64,000 nucleotides of DNA from Streptomyces pacificus (GCF_011766325.1 NZ_BLLG01000022.1:40423-104422), one strand, 5' to 3'; positions 41,786 to 50,701 are shown, numbered from the stretch's first letter. The notes: a model not told the origin generated them from the sequence alone. Numbers and translations: made by a program.

Positions 41786-43798
41786 ATGACAGAGCGCCAG
41801 AAGGACCGGCCGTGGCTCATGCGCACCTACGCCGGCCACTCCACGGCCGAGGCGTCCAACGAGCTGTACCGGCGGAACCTGGCCAAGGGCCAGACCGGGC
41901 TGTCGGTCGCCTTCGACCTGCCGACACAGACCGGCTACGACCCCGACCACGTCCTCGCCCGCGGCGAGGTCGGCCGGGTCGGGGTGCCGGTCTCGCACCT
42001 CGGTGACATGCGGAGGCTGTTCCAGGGCATCCCCCTGGAGCAGATGAACACCTCCATGACCATCAACGCCACCGCCATGTGGCTGCTGGCGCTCTACCAG
42101 GTGGTCGCGGAGGAGCAGGGCGCCGACGTCACCAGGCTCCAGGGGACGACCCAGAACGACATCGTCAAGGAGTACCTGTCGCGCGGGACGCACGTCTTCC
42201 CGCCCGGTCCGTCGCTGCGGCTGACCACCGACATGATCACCTACACGGTGGCGAACATCCCCAAGTGGAACCCGATCAACATCTGCAGCTACCACCTGCA
42301 GGAGGCCGGGGCCACCCCCGTCCAGGAGATCGCCTACGCGATGTCCACGGCGGTGGCGGTCCTGGACGCGGTACGCGACTCCGGCCAGGTGCCGCCGGAG
42401 AAGTTCGGCGACGTCGTCGCCCGGATCTCCTTCTTCGTGAACGCGGGTGTCCGCTTCATCGAGGAGATGTGCAAGATGCGCGCCTTCGGCCGCATCTGGG
42501 AGAAGATCACGAGCGAGCGCTACGGCATCCGGGAGCCCCGGCTGCGGCGCTTCCGCTACGGGGTCCAGGTCAACTCGCTCGGGCTGACCGAGGCCCAGCC
42601 GGAGAACAACGTCCAGCGCATCGTCCTCGAGATGCTGGCCGTGACGCTCTCCAGAGACGCCCGCGCCCGCGCCGTCCAGCTCCCGGCGTGGAACGAGGCG
42701 CTCGGCCTGCCCCGCCCCTGGGACCAGCAGTGGTCGCTGCGCATCCAGCAGGTCCTCGCCCATGAGAGCGATCTGCTGGAGTACGACGACATCTTCGCCG
42801 GTTCGCACGTCATCGAGGCCAAGGTGGACGCCCTGGTCGCGGAGTCCCTCGCGGAGATCGCGCGCATCGAGGAGATGGGCGGTGCCATGGCGGCCGTCGA
42901 GTCCGGCTATCTGAAGTCGCAGCTGGTGGCCTCGCACGCGGAGCGGCGGGCCAGGATCGAGGCCGGCGACGAGAAGATCGTCGGCGTCAACATCTTCGAG
43001 ACCACCGAGCCCAGCCCGCTCACCGGCGACCTCGACACCGCCATCATGACGGTCGATCCGGCGAACGAGGCCCGGGTCGTGGCCGCGCTCCACGACTGGC
43101 GCGACAACCGGGACGAGAGCCGGGCCCAGGACGCCCTCGCGGCGCTGAAGGCCGCGGCCGCGGGCGACGCGAACCTGATGGCGGCCACCGTCGAGTGCGC
43201 CCGCGCCGGAGTCACCACCGGGGAGTGGGCGTGGGCGCTGCGCGACGTCTTCGGCGAGTTCCGCGCCCCGACCGGCGTGTCGTCGGCCCCGGTGGCCGTC
43301 GCCCCCGAGCAGGGCAGCCCGCTCGCCCTGGTCCGCGAGAAGGCGTCCCGCACCGCCGGCGAACTCGGCTCGGGCCGGCTGCGGCTGCTGGTCGGCAAGC
43401 CGGGACTGGACGGCCACTCCAACGGCGCCGAGCAGATCGCCGTGCGGGCGCGCGACGCCGGGTTCGAGGTGGTCTACCAGGGCATCCGGCTCACGCCCGA
43501 GCAGATCGTCAGCGCCGCCCTGGCGGAGGACGTGCACTGCGTGGGCCTGTCGATCCTGTCCGGCTCCCACGCCGAGCTGGTGCCGGACGTGCTGGAGCGG
43601 CTGCGCGAGGCGGGCGCCGCCGACATCCCGGTGATCGTCGGCGGGATCATCCCGAACGGCGACGCCGCCGAACTGCGGCGTGCGGGTGTGGCCGCCGTCT
43701 TCACCCCGAAGGACTTCGGTATCACGGAGATCATCGGACGTATCGTCGACGAGATCCGCCAAGCGAACAAGCTCGACCCCCTGGAGGTCCCCGCATGA
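41786..43798 (+). CDS. meaA: Ethylmalonyl-CoA mutase (MeaA-like)
   Basis: The 670-residue adenosylcobalamin enzyme rearranges ethylmalonyl-CoA to methylsuccinyl-CoA. The catalytic barrel (residues 1-500) has TGLSVAFDLPTQTGYDPDH and LQGTTQNDIVKEYLSRGT. The C-terminal B12 domain has DxHxxG at Asp542, His544 and Gly547 (GLDGHSNG), with SILSGSHAEL and VIVGGIIPNGD. Its stop overlaps the mcl start by 4 nt, and it begins 15 nt after ccr. Confidence 0.95.
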   Translation: MTERQKDRPWLMRTYAGHSTAEASNELYRRNLAKGQTGLSVAFDLPTQTGYDPDHVLARGEVGRVGVPVSHLGDMRRLFQGIPLEQMNTSMTINATAMWLLALYQVVAEEQGADVTRLQGTTQNDIVKEYLSRGTHVFPPGPSLRLTTDMITYTVANIPKWNPINICSYHLQEAGATPVQEIAYAMSTAVAVLDAVRDSGQVPPEKFGDVVARISFFVNAGVRFIEEMCKMRAFGRIWEKITSERYGIREPRLRRFRYGVQVNSLGLTEAQPENNVQRIVLEMLAVTLSRDARARAVQLPAWNEALGLPRPWDQQWSLRIQQVLAHESDLLEYDDIFAGSHVIEAKVDALVAESLAEIARIEEMGGAMAAVESGYLKSQLVASHAERRARIEAGDEKIVGVNIFETTEPSPLTGDLDTAIMTVDPANEARVVAALHDWRDNRDESRAQDALAALKAAAAGDANLMAATVECARAGVTTGEWAWALRDVFGEFRAPTGVSSAPVAVAPEQGSPLALVREKASRTAGELGSGRLRLLVGKPGLDGHSNGAEQIAVRARDAGFEVVYQGIRLTPEQIVSAALAEDVHCVGLSILSGSHAELVPDVLERLREAGAADIPVIVGGIIPNGDAAELRRAGVAAVFTPKDFGITEIIGRIVDEIRQANKLDPLEVPA

Positions 43799-44823
43799 GC
43801 ACGCCCGGCCACCCGTCACCCACCGCCTCCCCCTCGGGAGGCGGCTCCGCCACGCAGCCCGCGGCCCCCGTCGACCGCCTGCGCCCGCGGCGCTCCTGCC
43901 TGGCGGTGCCCGGTTCGAACCCGCGCTTCCTGGAGAAGGCCCAGGGCCTCCCCGCCGACCAGGTCTTCCTGGACCTGGAGGACGCCTGCGCCCCGCTCGC
44001 CAAGCCGGAGGCCCGGCACACCGTGGTGAAGTTCCTGAACGAGGGCGACTGGACCGGCAAGACGCGCGTCGTGCGGGTCAACGACTGGACCACCCAGTGG
44101 ACGTACCGGGACGTGGTCACGGTCGTCGAGGGCGCCGGCCGCAACCTCGACTGCATCATGCTGCCGAAGGTCCAGGACGCGCAGCAGATCGTCGCCCTCG
44201 ACCTGCTGCTGACGCAGATCGAGAAGACGATGGGCTTCGAGGTGGGCAGGATCGGCATCGAGGCCCAGATCGAGAACGCGCAGGGCCTCAACAACGTCAA
44301 CGCGATCGCCCAGGCGTCGCCGCGCATCGAGACGATCATCTTCGGCCCGGCCGACTTCATGGCGTCCATCAACATGAAGTCCCTGGTCGTCGGCGAGCAG
44401 CCGCCCGGCTACCCGGCGGACGCCTACCACTACATCCTGATGAAGATCCTCATGGCCGCCCGGGCCAACGACCTCCAGGCGATCGACGGCCCCTACCTCC
44501 AGATCCGCAATGTGGAGGGCTACCGCGAGGTCGCGCAGCGCGCCGCGGCGCTGGGCTTCGACGGGAAGTGGGTGCTGCACCCGGGCCAGGTCGAGGCGTC
44601 CAACGAGATCTTCTCGCCCTCCCAGGAGGACTACGACCACGCCGAGCTGATCCTGGACGCCTACGACTACTGCACGTCCGAAGCCGGCGGGAAGAAGGGC
44701 TCCGCGATGCTCGGCGACGAGATGATCGACGAGGCCAGCCGCAAGATGGCCCTGGTGATCTCCGGCAAGGGCCGGGCCGCCGGGATGACCCGCACCTCGA
44801 AGTTCGAAGCGCCGGAGGCCTGA
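43795..44823 (+). CDS. Malyl-CoA/beta-methylmalyl-CoA lyase (HpcH/CitE family)
   Basis: The 342-residue TIM-barrel lyase would cleave beta-methylmalyl-CoA to glyoxylate and propionyl-CoA. RSCLAVPGSNPRFLEKA, QVFLDLEDACAP (metal Glu/Asp), IEAQIENAQGLNNVNAIA and IIFGPADFMASI are the family motifs. GKWVLHPGQVEASNEIF closes the site. A 30-residue Pro/Ser tail precedes the domain. The ATGA overlap with meaA shows coupling. Confidence 0.92.
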   Translation: MSTPGHPSPTASPSGGGSATQPAAPVDRLRPRRSCLAVPGSNPRFLEKAQGLPADQVFLDLEDACAPLAKPEARHTVVKFLNEGDWTGKTRVVRVNDWTTQWTYRDVVTVVEGAGRNLDCIMLPKVQDAQQIVALDLLLTQIEKTMGFEVGRIGIEAQIENAQGLNNVNAIAQASPRIETIIFGPADFMASINMKSLVVGEQPPGYPADAYHYILMKILMAARANDLQAIDGPYLQIRNVEGYREVAQRAAALGFDGKWVLHPGQVEASNEIFSPSQEDYDHAELILDAYDYCTSEAGGKKGSAMLGDEMIDEASRKMALVISGKGRAAGMTRTSKFEAPEA

Positions 44824-44826
44824 GCG

Positions 44827-45402
44827 ATGCAGTTCGGACGCACCTACGAGGAGTTCGAGGTCGGGGCGGTCTACAAGCACTGGCCGGGGAAGACGGTCAC
44901 CGAGTACGACGACCACCTCTTCTGCCTCCTGACCATGAACCACCACCCCCTCCACCTGGACGCACACTACGCGGAGCGGACGACGGACTTCGGGAGGAAC
45001 GTCGTCGTCGGCAACTACGTGTACTCGCTGCTGCTCGGCATGTCGGTGCCCGACGTGTCGGGCAAGGCGATCGCCAACCTGGAGATCGAGTCCCTGCGGC
45101 ATGTCGCCCCGACGTTCCACGGCGACACGATCTACGGGGAGACGACCGTCCTCGGCAAGACCCCCTCCCGGTCGAAGTCGGACCGCGGGATCGTCCACGT
45201 GGAGACCCGGGGCTACAAGCAGGACGGCACCCTGGTGTGCGTGTTCCGCCGCAAGGTGATGGTCCCCACCGAGACGTATGTCAAGGAGCGCGGCGGGGAG
45301 CAGCCCGGCCGCCCGGCCGTCTCCCCGCAGGACCCGCGGCAGGCGCCGCCGCGGGAAGCCGGCCCCGGCCCGACCGAGTCCACCACGAAGGCGGAGAAGT
45401 AG
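44827..45402 (+). CDS. MaoC-like dehydratase, probable mesaconyl-CoA hydratase
   Basis: The 191-residue hot-dog-fold protein has the hydratase-2 region TVTEYDDHLFCLLTMNHHPLH with the catalytic Asp and His. It would hydrate mesaconyl-CoA to beta-methylmalyl-CoA; the role follows from its place between mcl and mcd. The last 40 residues are a disordered Pro/Glu-rich tail not needed for the fold. It begins 3 nt after mcl. Confidence 0.9.
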   Translation: MQFGRTYEEFEVGAVYKHWPGKTVTEYDDHLFCLLTMNHHPLHLDAHYAERTTDFGRNVVVGNYVYSLLLGMSVPDVSGKAIANLEIESLRHVAPTFHGDTIYGETTVLGKTPSRSKSDRGIVHVETRGYKQDGTLVCVFRRKVMVPTETYVKERGGEQPGRPAVSPQDPRQAPPREAGPGPTESTTKAEK

Positions 45403-45404
45403 CC

Positions 45405-46619
45405 ATGGCCCGACTCGCCCAGACCCCCGGTCTGACCGATGTCCAGCAGGAGATCCTGTCGACGGTCCGCGCGTTCGTCGACAAGGAGATCATCCCGGTC
45501 GCCACCGAGCTGGAGCACCGCGACGAGTACCCGCAGCAGATCGTCGACGGCCTCAAGGAGCTCGGCCTCTTCGGCCTGATGATCCCCGAGGAGTACGGGG
45601 GCCTGGGCGAGTCGCTGCTCACGTACGCGCTCTGCGTGGAGGAGATCGCCCGGGGCTGGATGTCCGTCTCGGGCATCATCAACACGCACTTCATCGTGGC
45701 GTACATGCTGAAGCAGCACGGCACGCAGGAGCAGAAGGACCACTTCCTCCCCCGGATGGCGGCCGGCGAGGTGCGCGGCGCGTTCTCGATGTCCGAGCCG
45801 GGGCTCGGCTCGGACGTGTCGGCCATCACCTCCAAGGCGGTCAGGGACGGCGACGAGTACGTGCTCAGCGGCCAGAAGATGTGGCTGACCAACGGGGGCA
45901 CGTCGACGCTGGTGGCGGTGCTGGTCCGCAGTGACCGGGGACACGGCCCCGAGGAGGCGGCCGCGGCTCCGCACCGGTCGATGACGACCTTCCTCATCGA
46001 GAAGGAGCCCGGTTTCGGGGAGGTGCGCCCCGGTCTCACCATCCCCGGAAAGATCGACAAAATGGGGTACAAGGGCGTGGACACCACCGAGCTCATCATG
46101 GACGGACTGCGCATTCCGGCCGATCGGGTCCTCGGCGGCACGACCGGCCGCGGTTTCTACCAGATGATGGACGGAGTCGAGGTCGGCCGCGTCAATGTGG
46201 CGGCCCGCGGCTGCGGCGTCGCCCAGCGCGCCTTCGAGCTCGGTATCGCATACGCACAGCAGCGCCATACTTTCGGAAAGCCGATCGCCCAGCACCAGGC
46301 CATCCAGTTCAAGCTCGCGGAGATGGCCACCAAGGTCGAGGCGGCCCATGCGATGATGGTCAGCGCGGCCCGCAAAAAGGACTCCGGGGAGCGAAACGAC
46401 CTGGAGGCGGGGATGGCGAAGTACCTCGCCTCCGAGTACTGCAAGGAAGTCGTCGAGGACGCCTTCCGTATCCACGGCGGTTACGGCTTCTCCAAGGAGT
46501 ACGAGATCGAGCGCCTCTACCGGGAGGCTCCGATGCTGCTGATCGGCGAGGGTACCGCCGAGATCCAGAAAATGATCATTGGGCGCCGGCTCCTCGAGGA
46601 ATACCGGCAACAGGGCTGA
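45405..46619 (+). CDS. Acyl-CoA dehydrogenase, probable methylsuccinyl-CoA dehydrogenase
   Basis: The 404-residue FAD enzyme has the acyl-CoA dehydrogenase layout: FGLMIPEEYGGLGES, AFSMSEPGLGSDVSAI (FAD/CoA binding), YVLSGQKMWLTNGG, the central QRHTFGKPIAQHQAIQFKLA and DAFRIHGGYGFSKEYEIERLYR with the C-terminal motif. Position next to mch and mcl makes methylsuccinyl-CoA oxidation to mesaconyl-CoA the likely reaction. It is shorter than the alphaproteobacterial Mcd of about 550 residues. It begins 2 nt after the hydratase stop. Confidence 0.92.
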   Translation: MARLAQTPGLTDVQQEILSTVRAFVDKEIIPVATELEHRDEYPQQIVDGLKELGLFGLMIPEEYGGLGESLLTYALCVEEIARGWMSVSGIINTHFIVAYMLKQHGTQEQKDHFLPRMAAGEVRGAFSMSEPGLGSDVSAITSKAVRDGDEYVLSGQKMWLTNGGTSTLVAVLVRSDRGHGPEEAAAAPHRSMTTFLIEKEPGFGEVRPGLTIPGKIDKMGYKGVDTTELIMDGLRIPADRVLGGTTGRGFYQMMDGVEVGRVNVAARGCGVAQRAFELGIAYAQQRHTFGKPIAQHQAIQFKLAEMATKVEAAHAMMVSAARKKDSGERNDLEAGMAKYLASEYCKEVVEDAFRIHGGYGFSKEYEIERLYREAPMLLIGEGTAEIQKMIIGRRLLEEYRQQG

Positions 46620-46630
46620 ATGGGGCTTTT

Positions 46631-46699
46631 GAGTCGGTTCGGCCGCGAAGAAGATCACATTCCGGCGGCCTTCGCCGAAGGCTTCCGGCCGACCGACTC
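46631..46699 (+). terminator. Long hairpin after the ethylmalonyl-CoA operon
   Basis: GAGTCGGTTCGGCCG pairs with CGGCCGACCGACTC with one bulged T, around a 40-nt loop. It lies directly after the dehydrogenase stop, before psd. Confidence 0.45.
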
Positions 46700-46801
46700 G
46701 GCTTCTGGCTTTCCCAGTTGCGCCCCGCAACCGATAGCATCGCCAGAAAGCCGCCGTCCTCCTTGTCGCCAGCGCGGCATCATCCGCTACGAAGGTCATC
46801 C

Positions 46802-47449
46802 ATGCCCCACAGCCAAACCTCTGCACCTCGCGGCCGTGTCCGCCTCGCGCGCGGAGCATCGCCGTGGCTCCTGCCGACCGTCGCGACCGCGGCGCTCAGC
46901 CTGGCGCGTGCGCGCCGGTCGAGGCGCGCCGCGGCCGTCGCCGTGCCCGCCACCGCTCTCGCGGCGGGCATGCTGTGGTTCTTCCGCGACCCCGAGCGCG
47001 AGATCGCCCAGGGCAGGGTCATCTCCCCGGCCGACGGTGTGGTGCAGAGCATCATGCCGTGGAAGGACGGGCGCACCCGGGTCGCCGTCTTCATGAGCCC
47101 GCTGAACGTCCACGTCAACCGTGCCCCGCTCGCCGGCACGGTGACCTCCGTCGAGCATGTGCCCGGCGGGTTCGTTCCGGCGTTCAACAAGGAGAGCGAG
47201 AACAACGAGCGCGTCGTCTGGCACTTCGACACCGACCTCGGTGATGTCGAGATGATCCAGATCGCCGGCGCCGTCGCGCGCCGGATCGTCCCTTATGTGC
47301 CCCAGGGCACCAAGGTCGAGCAGGGTGAACGCATCGGCCTCATCCGCTTCGGCTCGCGCGTCGACATCTACCTCCCGGCAGGTGTCGAGGTCGGCGTCGA
47401 AGTCGGCCAGGTCACCACGGCGGGGGTGACTCGCATTGACCGTGATTGA
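46802..47449 (+). CDS. psd: Phosphatidylserine decarboxylase (short form)
   Basis: The 215-residue proenzyme has a membrane segment near residues 18-58 and the Psd core: SPADGVVQSI, FMSPLNVHVNRAP, NNERVVWHF and the self-cleavage site RFGS near Ser185, which becomes the pyruvoyl group. It makes phosphatidylethanolamine from phosphatidylserine. It overlaps pssA by 14 nt, pairing synthesis and decarboxylation of the same lipid. TAGCAT (46735-46740) may be its -10. Confidence 0.93.
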   Translation: MPHSQTSAPRGRVRLARGASPWLLPTVATAALSLARARRSRRAAAVAVPATALAAGMLWFFRDPEREIAQGRVISPADGVVQSIMPWKDGRTRVAVFMSPLNVHVNRAPLAGTVTSVEHVPGGFVPAFNKESENNERVVWHFDTDLGDVEMIQIAGAVARRIVPYVPQGTKVEQGERIGLIRFGSRVDIYLPAGVEVGVEVGQVTTAGVTRIDRD

Positions 47450-48314
47450 TCCCGACACAGGGGCCGGCTGGGCCGACGGGGCCGACGGAGCCGAGCCCCG
47501 GTCCGGCACGGTGGACGAAGCGGAGGAGATGCCCCTCTCGCTGCGGCTGTCGATAGCGGACACACTCACTCTCGGTAACGCCACCTGCGGATTCATGGCG
47601 GTGTACTTCACCACCACCGGAATCCTGATCCCGCACCTGGTCGGCAGCGGCGAGAGCGGCATGGCGCGGCACTCCGCCGCGACCGCGGTGATCCTGATGC
47701 TGTGCGCCGCCGTCTTCGACCTGTTCGACGGGCTGGTAGCGCGCAAGCTGCGCAGCAGCCCGATGGGTGCGGAGCTGGACAACCTCTCGGACCTGATCAG
47801 CTTCGGTCTGGCCCCGGCGTACTTCGTGCTGGTCTACGGCATGGTGGCCGACGACGCCCACCAGAAGGTCTCGGCGGTCGCCGCGATCGTGGTGCTGCTT
47901 GCCGTCGTGCTGCGCCTGGCCAGATTCTCGTGCGTGACGATGAAGGACGGCATGTTCCAGGGCATGCCGAGTCCCTTCGGCGCCCTGACGGTGGTGTCGA
48001 TCGTACTGCTGGAGCTGCCGTTCATCCCGACGCTGCTCGCGATCATCGGCACGGCCTGGCTGATGGTGAGCCGGGTCGAGTACCCGAAGCCGCGGGGCAA
48101 GCTGGCGGTCGCGATGCTCAGCTGGATCGTAGGGGCGATGGGCCTGCTGGCGGCATGGGCCTTCGACGCACCGGGTGGGCAGCTGCTGCTGCAGACCGGC
48201 TGCGCACTGCAGATCGTGCTGGCGGCGACGATCCCGCTGTTCGCGACGGCCCGGCGGGTGAACACCTTCCGGGACAACCGGCGCGAGGCACGGGCTTCGG
48301 CACAGCTTCCGTAG
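47436..48314 (+). CDS. pssA: CDP-diacylglycerol-serine O-phosphatidyltransferase
   Basis: The 292-residue membrane enzyme makes phosphatidylserine from CDP-diacylglycerol and serine. The CDP-alcohol phosphotransferase motif is complete: DLFDGLVARKLRSSPMGAELD followed by NLSD. About six to seven hydrophobic segments follow. The TTG start was chosen because GGGGGTGA lies 6 nt upstream within psd; an in-frame GTG two codons later is the alternative. A 27-bp terminator follows 14 nt after the stop. Confidence 0.92.
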   Translation: MTVIDPDTGAGWADGADGAEPRSGTVDEAEEMPLSLRLSIADTLTLGNATCGFMAVYFTTTGILIPHLVGSGESGMARHSAATAVILMLCAAVFDLFDGLVARKLRSSPMGAELDNLSDLISFGLAPAYFVLVYGMVADDAHQKVSAVAAIVVLLAVVLRLARFSCVTMKDGMFQGMPSPFGALTVVSIVLLELPFIPTLLAIIGTAWLMVSRVEYPKPRGKLAVAMLSWIVGAMGLLAAWAFDAPGGQLLLQTGCALQIVLAATIPLFATARRVNTFRDNRREARASAQLP

Positions 48315-48328
48315 CGGTCCTTCCCAGG

Positions 48329-48385
48329 GCACAGCGAGGGGCCCGGGGCGCATGCATCGCATGCGCCCCGGGCCCCTCGCTGTGC
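48329..48385. terminator. 27-bp stem terminator after pssA
   Basis: A perfect 27-bp stem with an ATC loop; the outer part is GCACAGCGAGGGGC with GCCCCTCGCTGTGC. It ends the phospholipid gene pair. Its right arm is the first unit of the tandem repeat that follows. Confidence 0.8.
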
Positions 48386-48498
48386 GCAGCCCCTCGCTGT
48401 GCGCAGCCCCTCGCTGTGCGCAGCCCCTCGCTGTGCGCAGCCCCTCGCTGTGCGCAGCCCCTCGCTGTGCGCAGCCCCTCGCTGTGCGCAGCCCCTCG
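48371..48498. repeat. 17-bp tandem repeat derived from the terminator arm
   Basis: AGCCCCTCGCTGTGCGC, or GGCCCCTCGC at the first copy, repeats seven times with a partial eighth. Every copy can pair with the left arm of the terminator. Confidence 0.9.
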
Positions 48499-48619
48499 GC
48501 GGCCCGGGGCCGCGCCACCACGCTCCGGGGCGGGAGGCCGGACATCCCCGGGTGGGTGCGACGGCCTCCGGCCCGGCCGCGCCCCCTCCGGCGCCGGGGT
48601 CCCCCCGGCGCGCGTGGGC

Positions 48620-49201
48620 TCACCCCCCACCGGGCAGGGCCAGGCTTGCCCACACGGTCTTGCCCCTGGGCTCGGTGAGCGACCAGGACCAGCTCTCGCT
48701 GAGCGCACTGATCAGTTCGAGGCCGAAGCCGTCGAGGTCGCAGCCGTCGAAGTCGAGGCCGGCGGAGTGGGTGTCGCGTTGCCCGGGCGGTTCCGGGCTC
48801 GGGTCCGCGACCGAGCACACGACATGGCCGGGGTGGCGGACGAGCCCCAGCCACAGGGGGTAGTCGGCGGAGGACTGCTGCGGTTCGGCGAGCAGCGCGC
48901 ACCGGACCGCGCTGGTCACCAGCTCGTCCACGACCACCGTCATGTCCGCCACCAGGAGCGGAAGTTGCCAGGAGTGCAGGGTGTGGGCGACGAACCGCCG
49001 TGCCTGGCGCGGATTGCGGAGGCTGCCGTCCAGCCCGCAGGCGGCGAAGCCACCGAGCGGCGGGAGTCCCTCCAGGACGGGGTCCTGGGGCGGGGCGGCA
49101 CGAGGGCCCTCGGGCAGCGGTTTCGGACCGCATCGCGGCGCCGCGCGCCGACTTCCGTGCCCGGCCGTCGAGGTCAAGATGGTTGGCACATGAGTCGTCA
49201 C
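48620..49201 (-). CDS. ATP-binding anti-sigma-like protein (HATPase_c)
   Basis: The 193-residue protein has an N-terminal disordered segment and a GHKL ATPase domain of the anti-sigma-factor type: SLRNPRQARRFVAHTL, VVVDELVTSAVRCA (N-box, with Ser where Asn is usual) and DLDGFGLELISALSESW (G-box). It resembles the AbaA-like partner found beside whiJ-type genes. The weakened N-box leaves ATP binding uncertain. The GTG follows AGGGGGA by 8 nt. It is divergent from the DUF397/XRE pair. Confidence 0.85.
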   Translation of the reverse strand: MTTHVPTILTSTAGHGSRRAAPRCGPKPLPEGPRAAPPQDPVLEGLPPLGGFAACGLDGSLRNPRQARRFVAHTLHSWQLPLLVADMTVVVDELVTSAVRCALLAEPQQSSADYPLWLGLVRHPGHVVCSVADPSPEPPGQRDTHSAGLDFDGCDLDGFGLELISALSESWSWSLTEPRGKTVWASLALPGGG

Positions 49202-49282
49202 TGGTCATGTCCCCCTGCAGGACTGGGTGTTCAACGCTGCGGCAACGGGTGCTGACCGAGTATTGTCGAGTCGGCCCCGAAA

Positions 49283-49306
49283 ATGCAATTGCATCTGGGA
49301 TTGCAT
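49283..49306. promoter_or_regulatory. ATGCAATTGCAT palindrome with a second half site
   Basis: A perfect 12-bp palindrome (49283-49294) followed by TTGCAT 6 nt later, in an unusually AT-rich stretch between the divergent ATPase and DUF397 genes. It is a candidate binding site for the neighbouring XRE protein. Confidence 0.5.
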
Positions 49307-49356
49307 TGACCGGATCCAAATCGAACATTCACACGAAAAAGGAGAGGTTGTCGGGA

Positions 49357-49590
49357 ATGGAGTTCACCAATGGCACGCCGGCGGGGAAGCTCGGTTCGGT
49401 GACCTGGATCAAGAGCAGCCACAGCAACGCCACCGGCAACTGCGTGGAACTGGCCGCACTCCCCGGCGGGCGGGTGGCCGTGCGCAACTCCCGGGATCCG
49501 CACGGACCCGCCCTCGTCTATACGCGGGACGAGCTGGAGTCCTTCGTCGCCGGGGCCCGTGCCGGCGAGTTCGATGATGTGATTGGCTGA
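49357..49590 (+). CDS. DUF397 protein
   Basis: The 77-residue protein has the DUF397 motifs VTWIKSSHSNATGNCVELAAL, VAVRNSRDPHGPALVYT and ELESFVAGARAGEFDDV. It precedes an XRE/DUF5753 gene by 92 bp. GGAGAGG lies 10 nt before the ATG; an in-frame TTG three codons upstream is an alternative start. Together with the ATPase gene it forms a WhiJ-like cassette. Confidence 0.9.
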   Translation: MEFTNGTPAGKLGSVTWIKSSHSNATGNCVELAALPGGRVAVRNSRDPHGPALVYTRDELESFVAGARAGEFDDVIG

Positions 49591-49682
49591 AAACAAGACT
49601 CTCACCGCCCCGTTGGCCGTGGCTCACACACGGATGTACGGGATAGTCTCAACGTCTTCTCAAGAGTCCGCAGGAGCGCACG

Positions 49683-50585
49683 ATGGCTGCAGCAGAATCG
49701 AGCCCGTCGTTGTTCGCCGGGCCGCTGGGAGCGGTCGAGAGCAACCCGACCGCCCTCAAGGTGATCCTGGGTGGCAAGCTGCGCGAACTGCGCACGGCCG
49801 CCGGGCTCGACCCGTCCGCCGTCGACGACCGCCTGGGCTTCTCCCGTTCCAAGACCAGCCGCATCGAACTGGGCCGGCACGGCTGCAAGCCGGCCGACGC
49901 CGTCGCGCTGCTGGAGCTCTACGGGGTGGGCGGCGAAGAGCGCGTCGCCGAGTTCCTGCGGCTCGTGGAGCAGTCGCGACGCAGCGACTGGTGGCGCAGC
50001 TTCAGCGACGTCCTCTCGGACTTCTTCGCCCCGCTGGTCGCCCTGGAGGGCGCGGCGGCGACCATCCGTACATACGAGCCGTTCTATGTGCCCGGGCTGC
50101 TGCAGACCCCCGCCTATGCCCGCGCGGTCGTCGAGTCGGGGCCCGCGCGGCTCTACGACCACGACGTGCACCGCCGGGTCGAGCTGCGCCAGGCACGGCA
50201 GCGCCAGCTCGACCAGCCCGACGCGCCCCGGCTGTGGGCGGTGATCGACGAGTCCGTGCTGCTGCGCACGGTCGGCGGCCCGGAGGTGATGCGCGAGCAG
50301 TTCGAGCATCTGATCGCGATGATGCGGGAACCCCGGATCACGCTGCAGATCGCGCCCCTGGACGTGACGGCCTCGGTAGGCGTCGGCACGGGGGTGACCT
50401 ATCTGCGCTTCGCGCTGGGCGAGCTGAAGGACGCCGTCTACATCGAGCACCTGACCGACAGCACTTTCAGCCAGAAACCGCAGGTCGTGGAGCAGTACCG
50501 GGACATGCTCGACCGTCTCGGCGCCTGCGCGCTGACCCCGAGGAAGTCGCTGGCCCTCATCGAGGAGCGATGGGCCGTGCTCTGA
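49683..50585 (+). CDS. XRE-family regulator with DUF5753 domain (WhiJ-like)
   Basis: The 300-residue protein has a helix-turn-helix (LRELRTAAGLDPSAVDDRLGFSRSKTSRIE, about residues 32-62) and a DUF5753 domain (YEPFYVPGLLQTPAYARAV, VIDESVLLRTVGGPEVM, ITLQIAPLDVTASVG). This is the architecture of WhiJ of Streptomyces development. The neighbouring DUF397 and anti-sigma-like genes match the whiJ gene order. The ligand is unknown. Confidence 0.92.
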   Translation: MAAAESSPSLFAGPLGAVESNPTALKVILGGKLRELRTAAGLDPSAVDDRLGFSRSKTSRIELGRHGCKPADAVALLELYGVGGEERVAEFLRLVEQSRRSDWWRSFSDVLSDFFAPLVALEGAAATIRTYEPFYVPGLLQTPAYARAVVESGPARLYDHDVHRRVELRQARQRQLDQPDAPRLWAVIDESVLLRTVGGPEVMREQFEHLIAMMREPRITLQIAPLDVTASVGVGTGVTYLRFALGELKDAVYIEHLTDSTFSQKPQVVEQYRDMLDRLGACALTPRKSLALIEERWAVL

Positions 50586-50701
50586 GGGCGCCCGGCCCCT
50601 GGGGCGTCCGAGTGGCCCGGCACCCCCCTGCACCCCGTCCGCCCCTCCGGGTGGTAGCCGCAGGCGGGAGGGCCGCGCCCGGCCGGCCGGGACGGCACGC
50701 C

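Noticed and set aside
40271..43819. Open frame of 1,182 codons antisense to ccr and meaA
   Set aside because: It mirrors the codon bias of the real genes on the other strand, has no domain and no ribosome site.
36751..46619. Polyketide cluster because of ccr
   Set aside because: No ketosynthase or acyltransferase is present; the gene set is the ethylmalonyl-CoA pathway.
48371..48498. CRISPR array
   Set aside because: Units are contiguous with no spacers and derive from a terminator arm; no cas genes are near.
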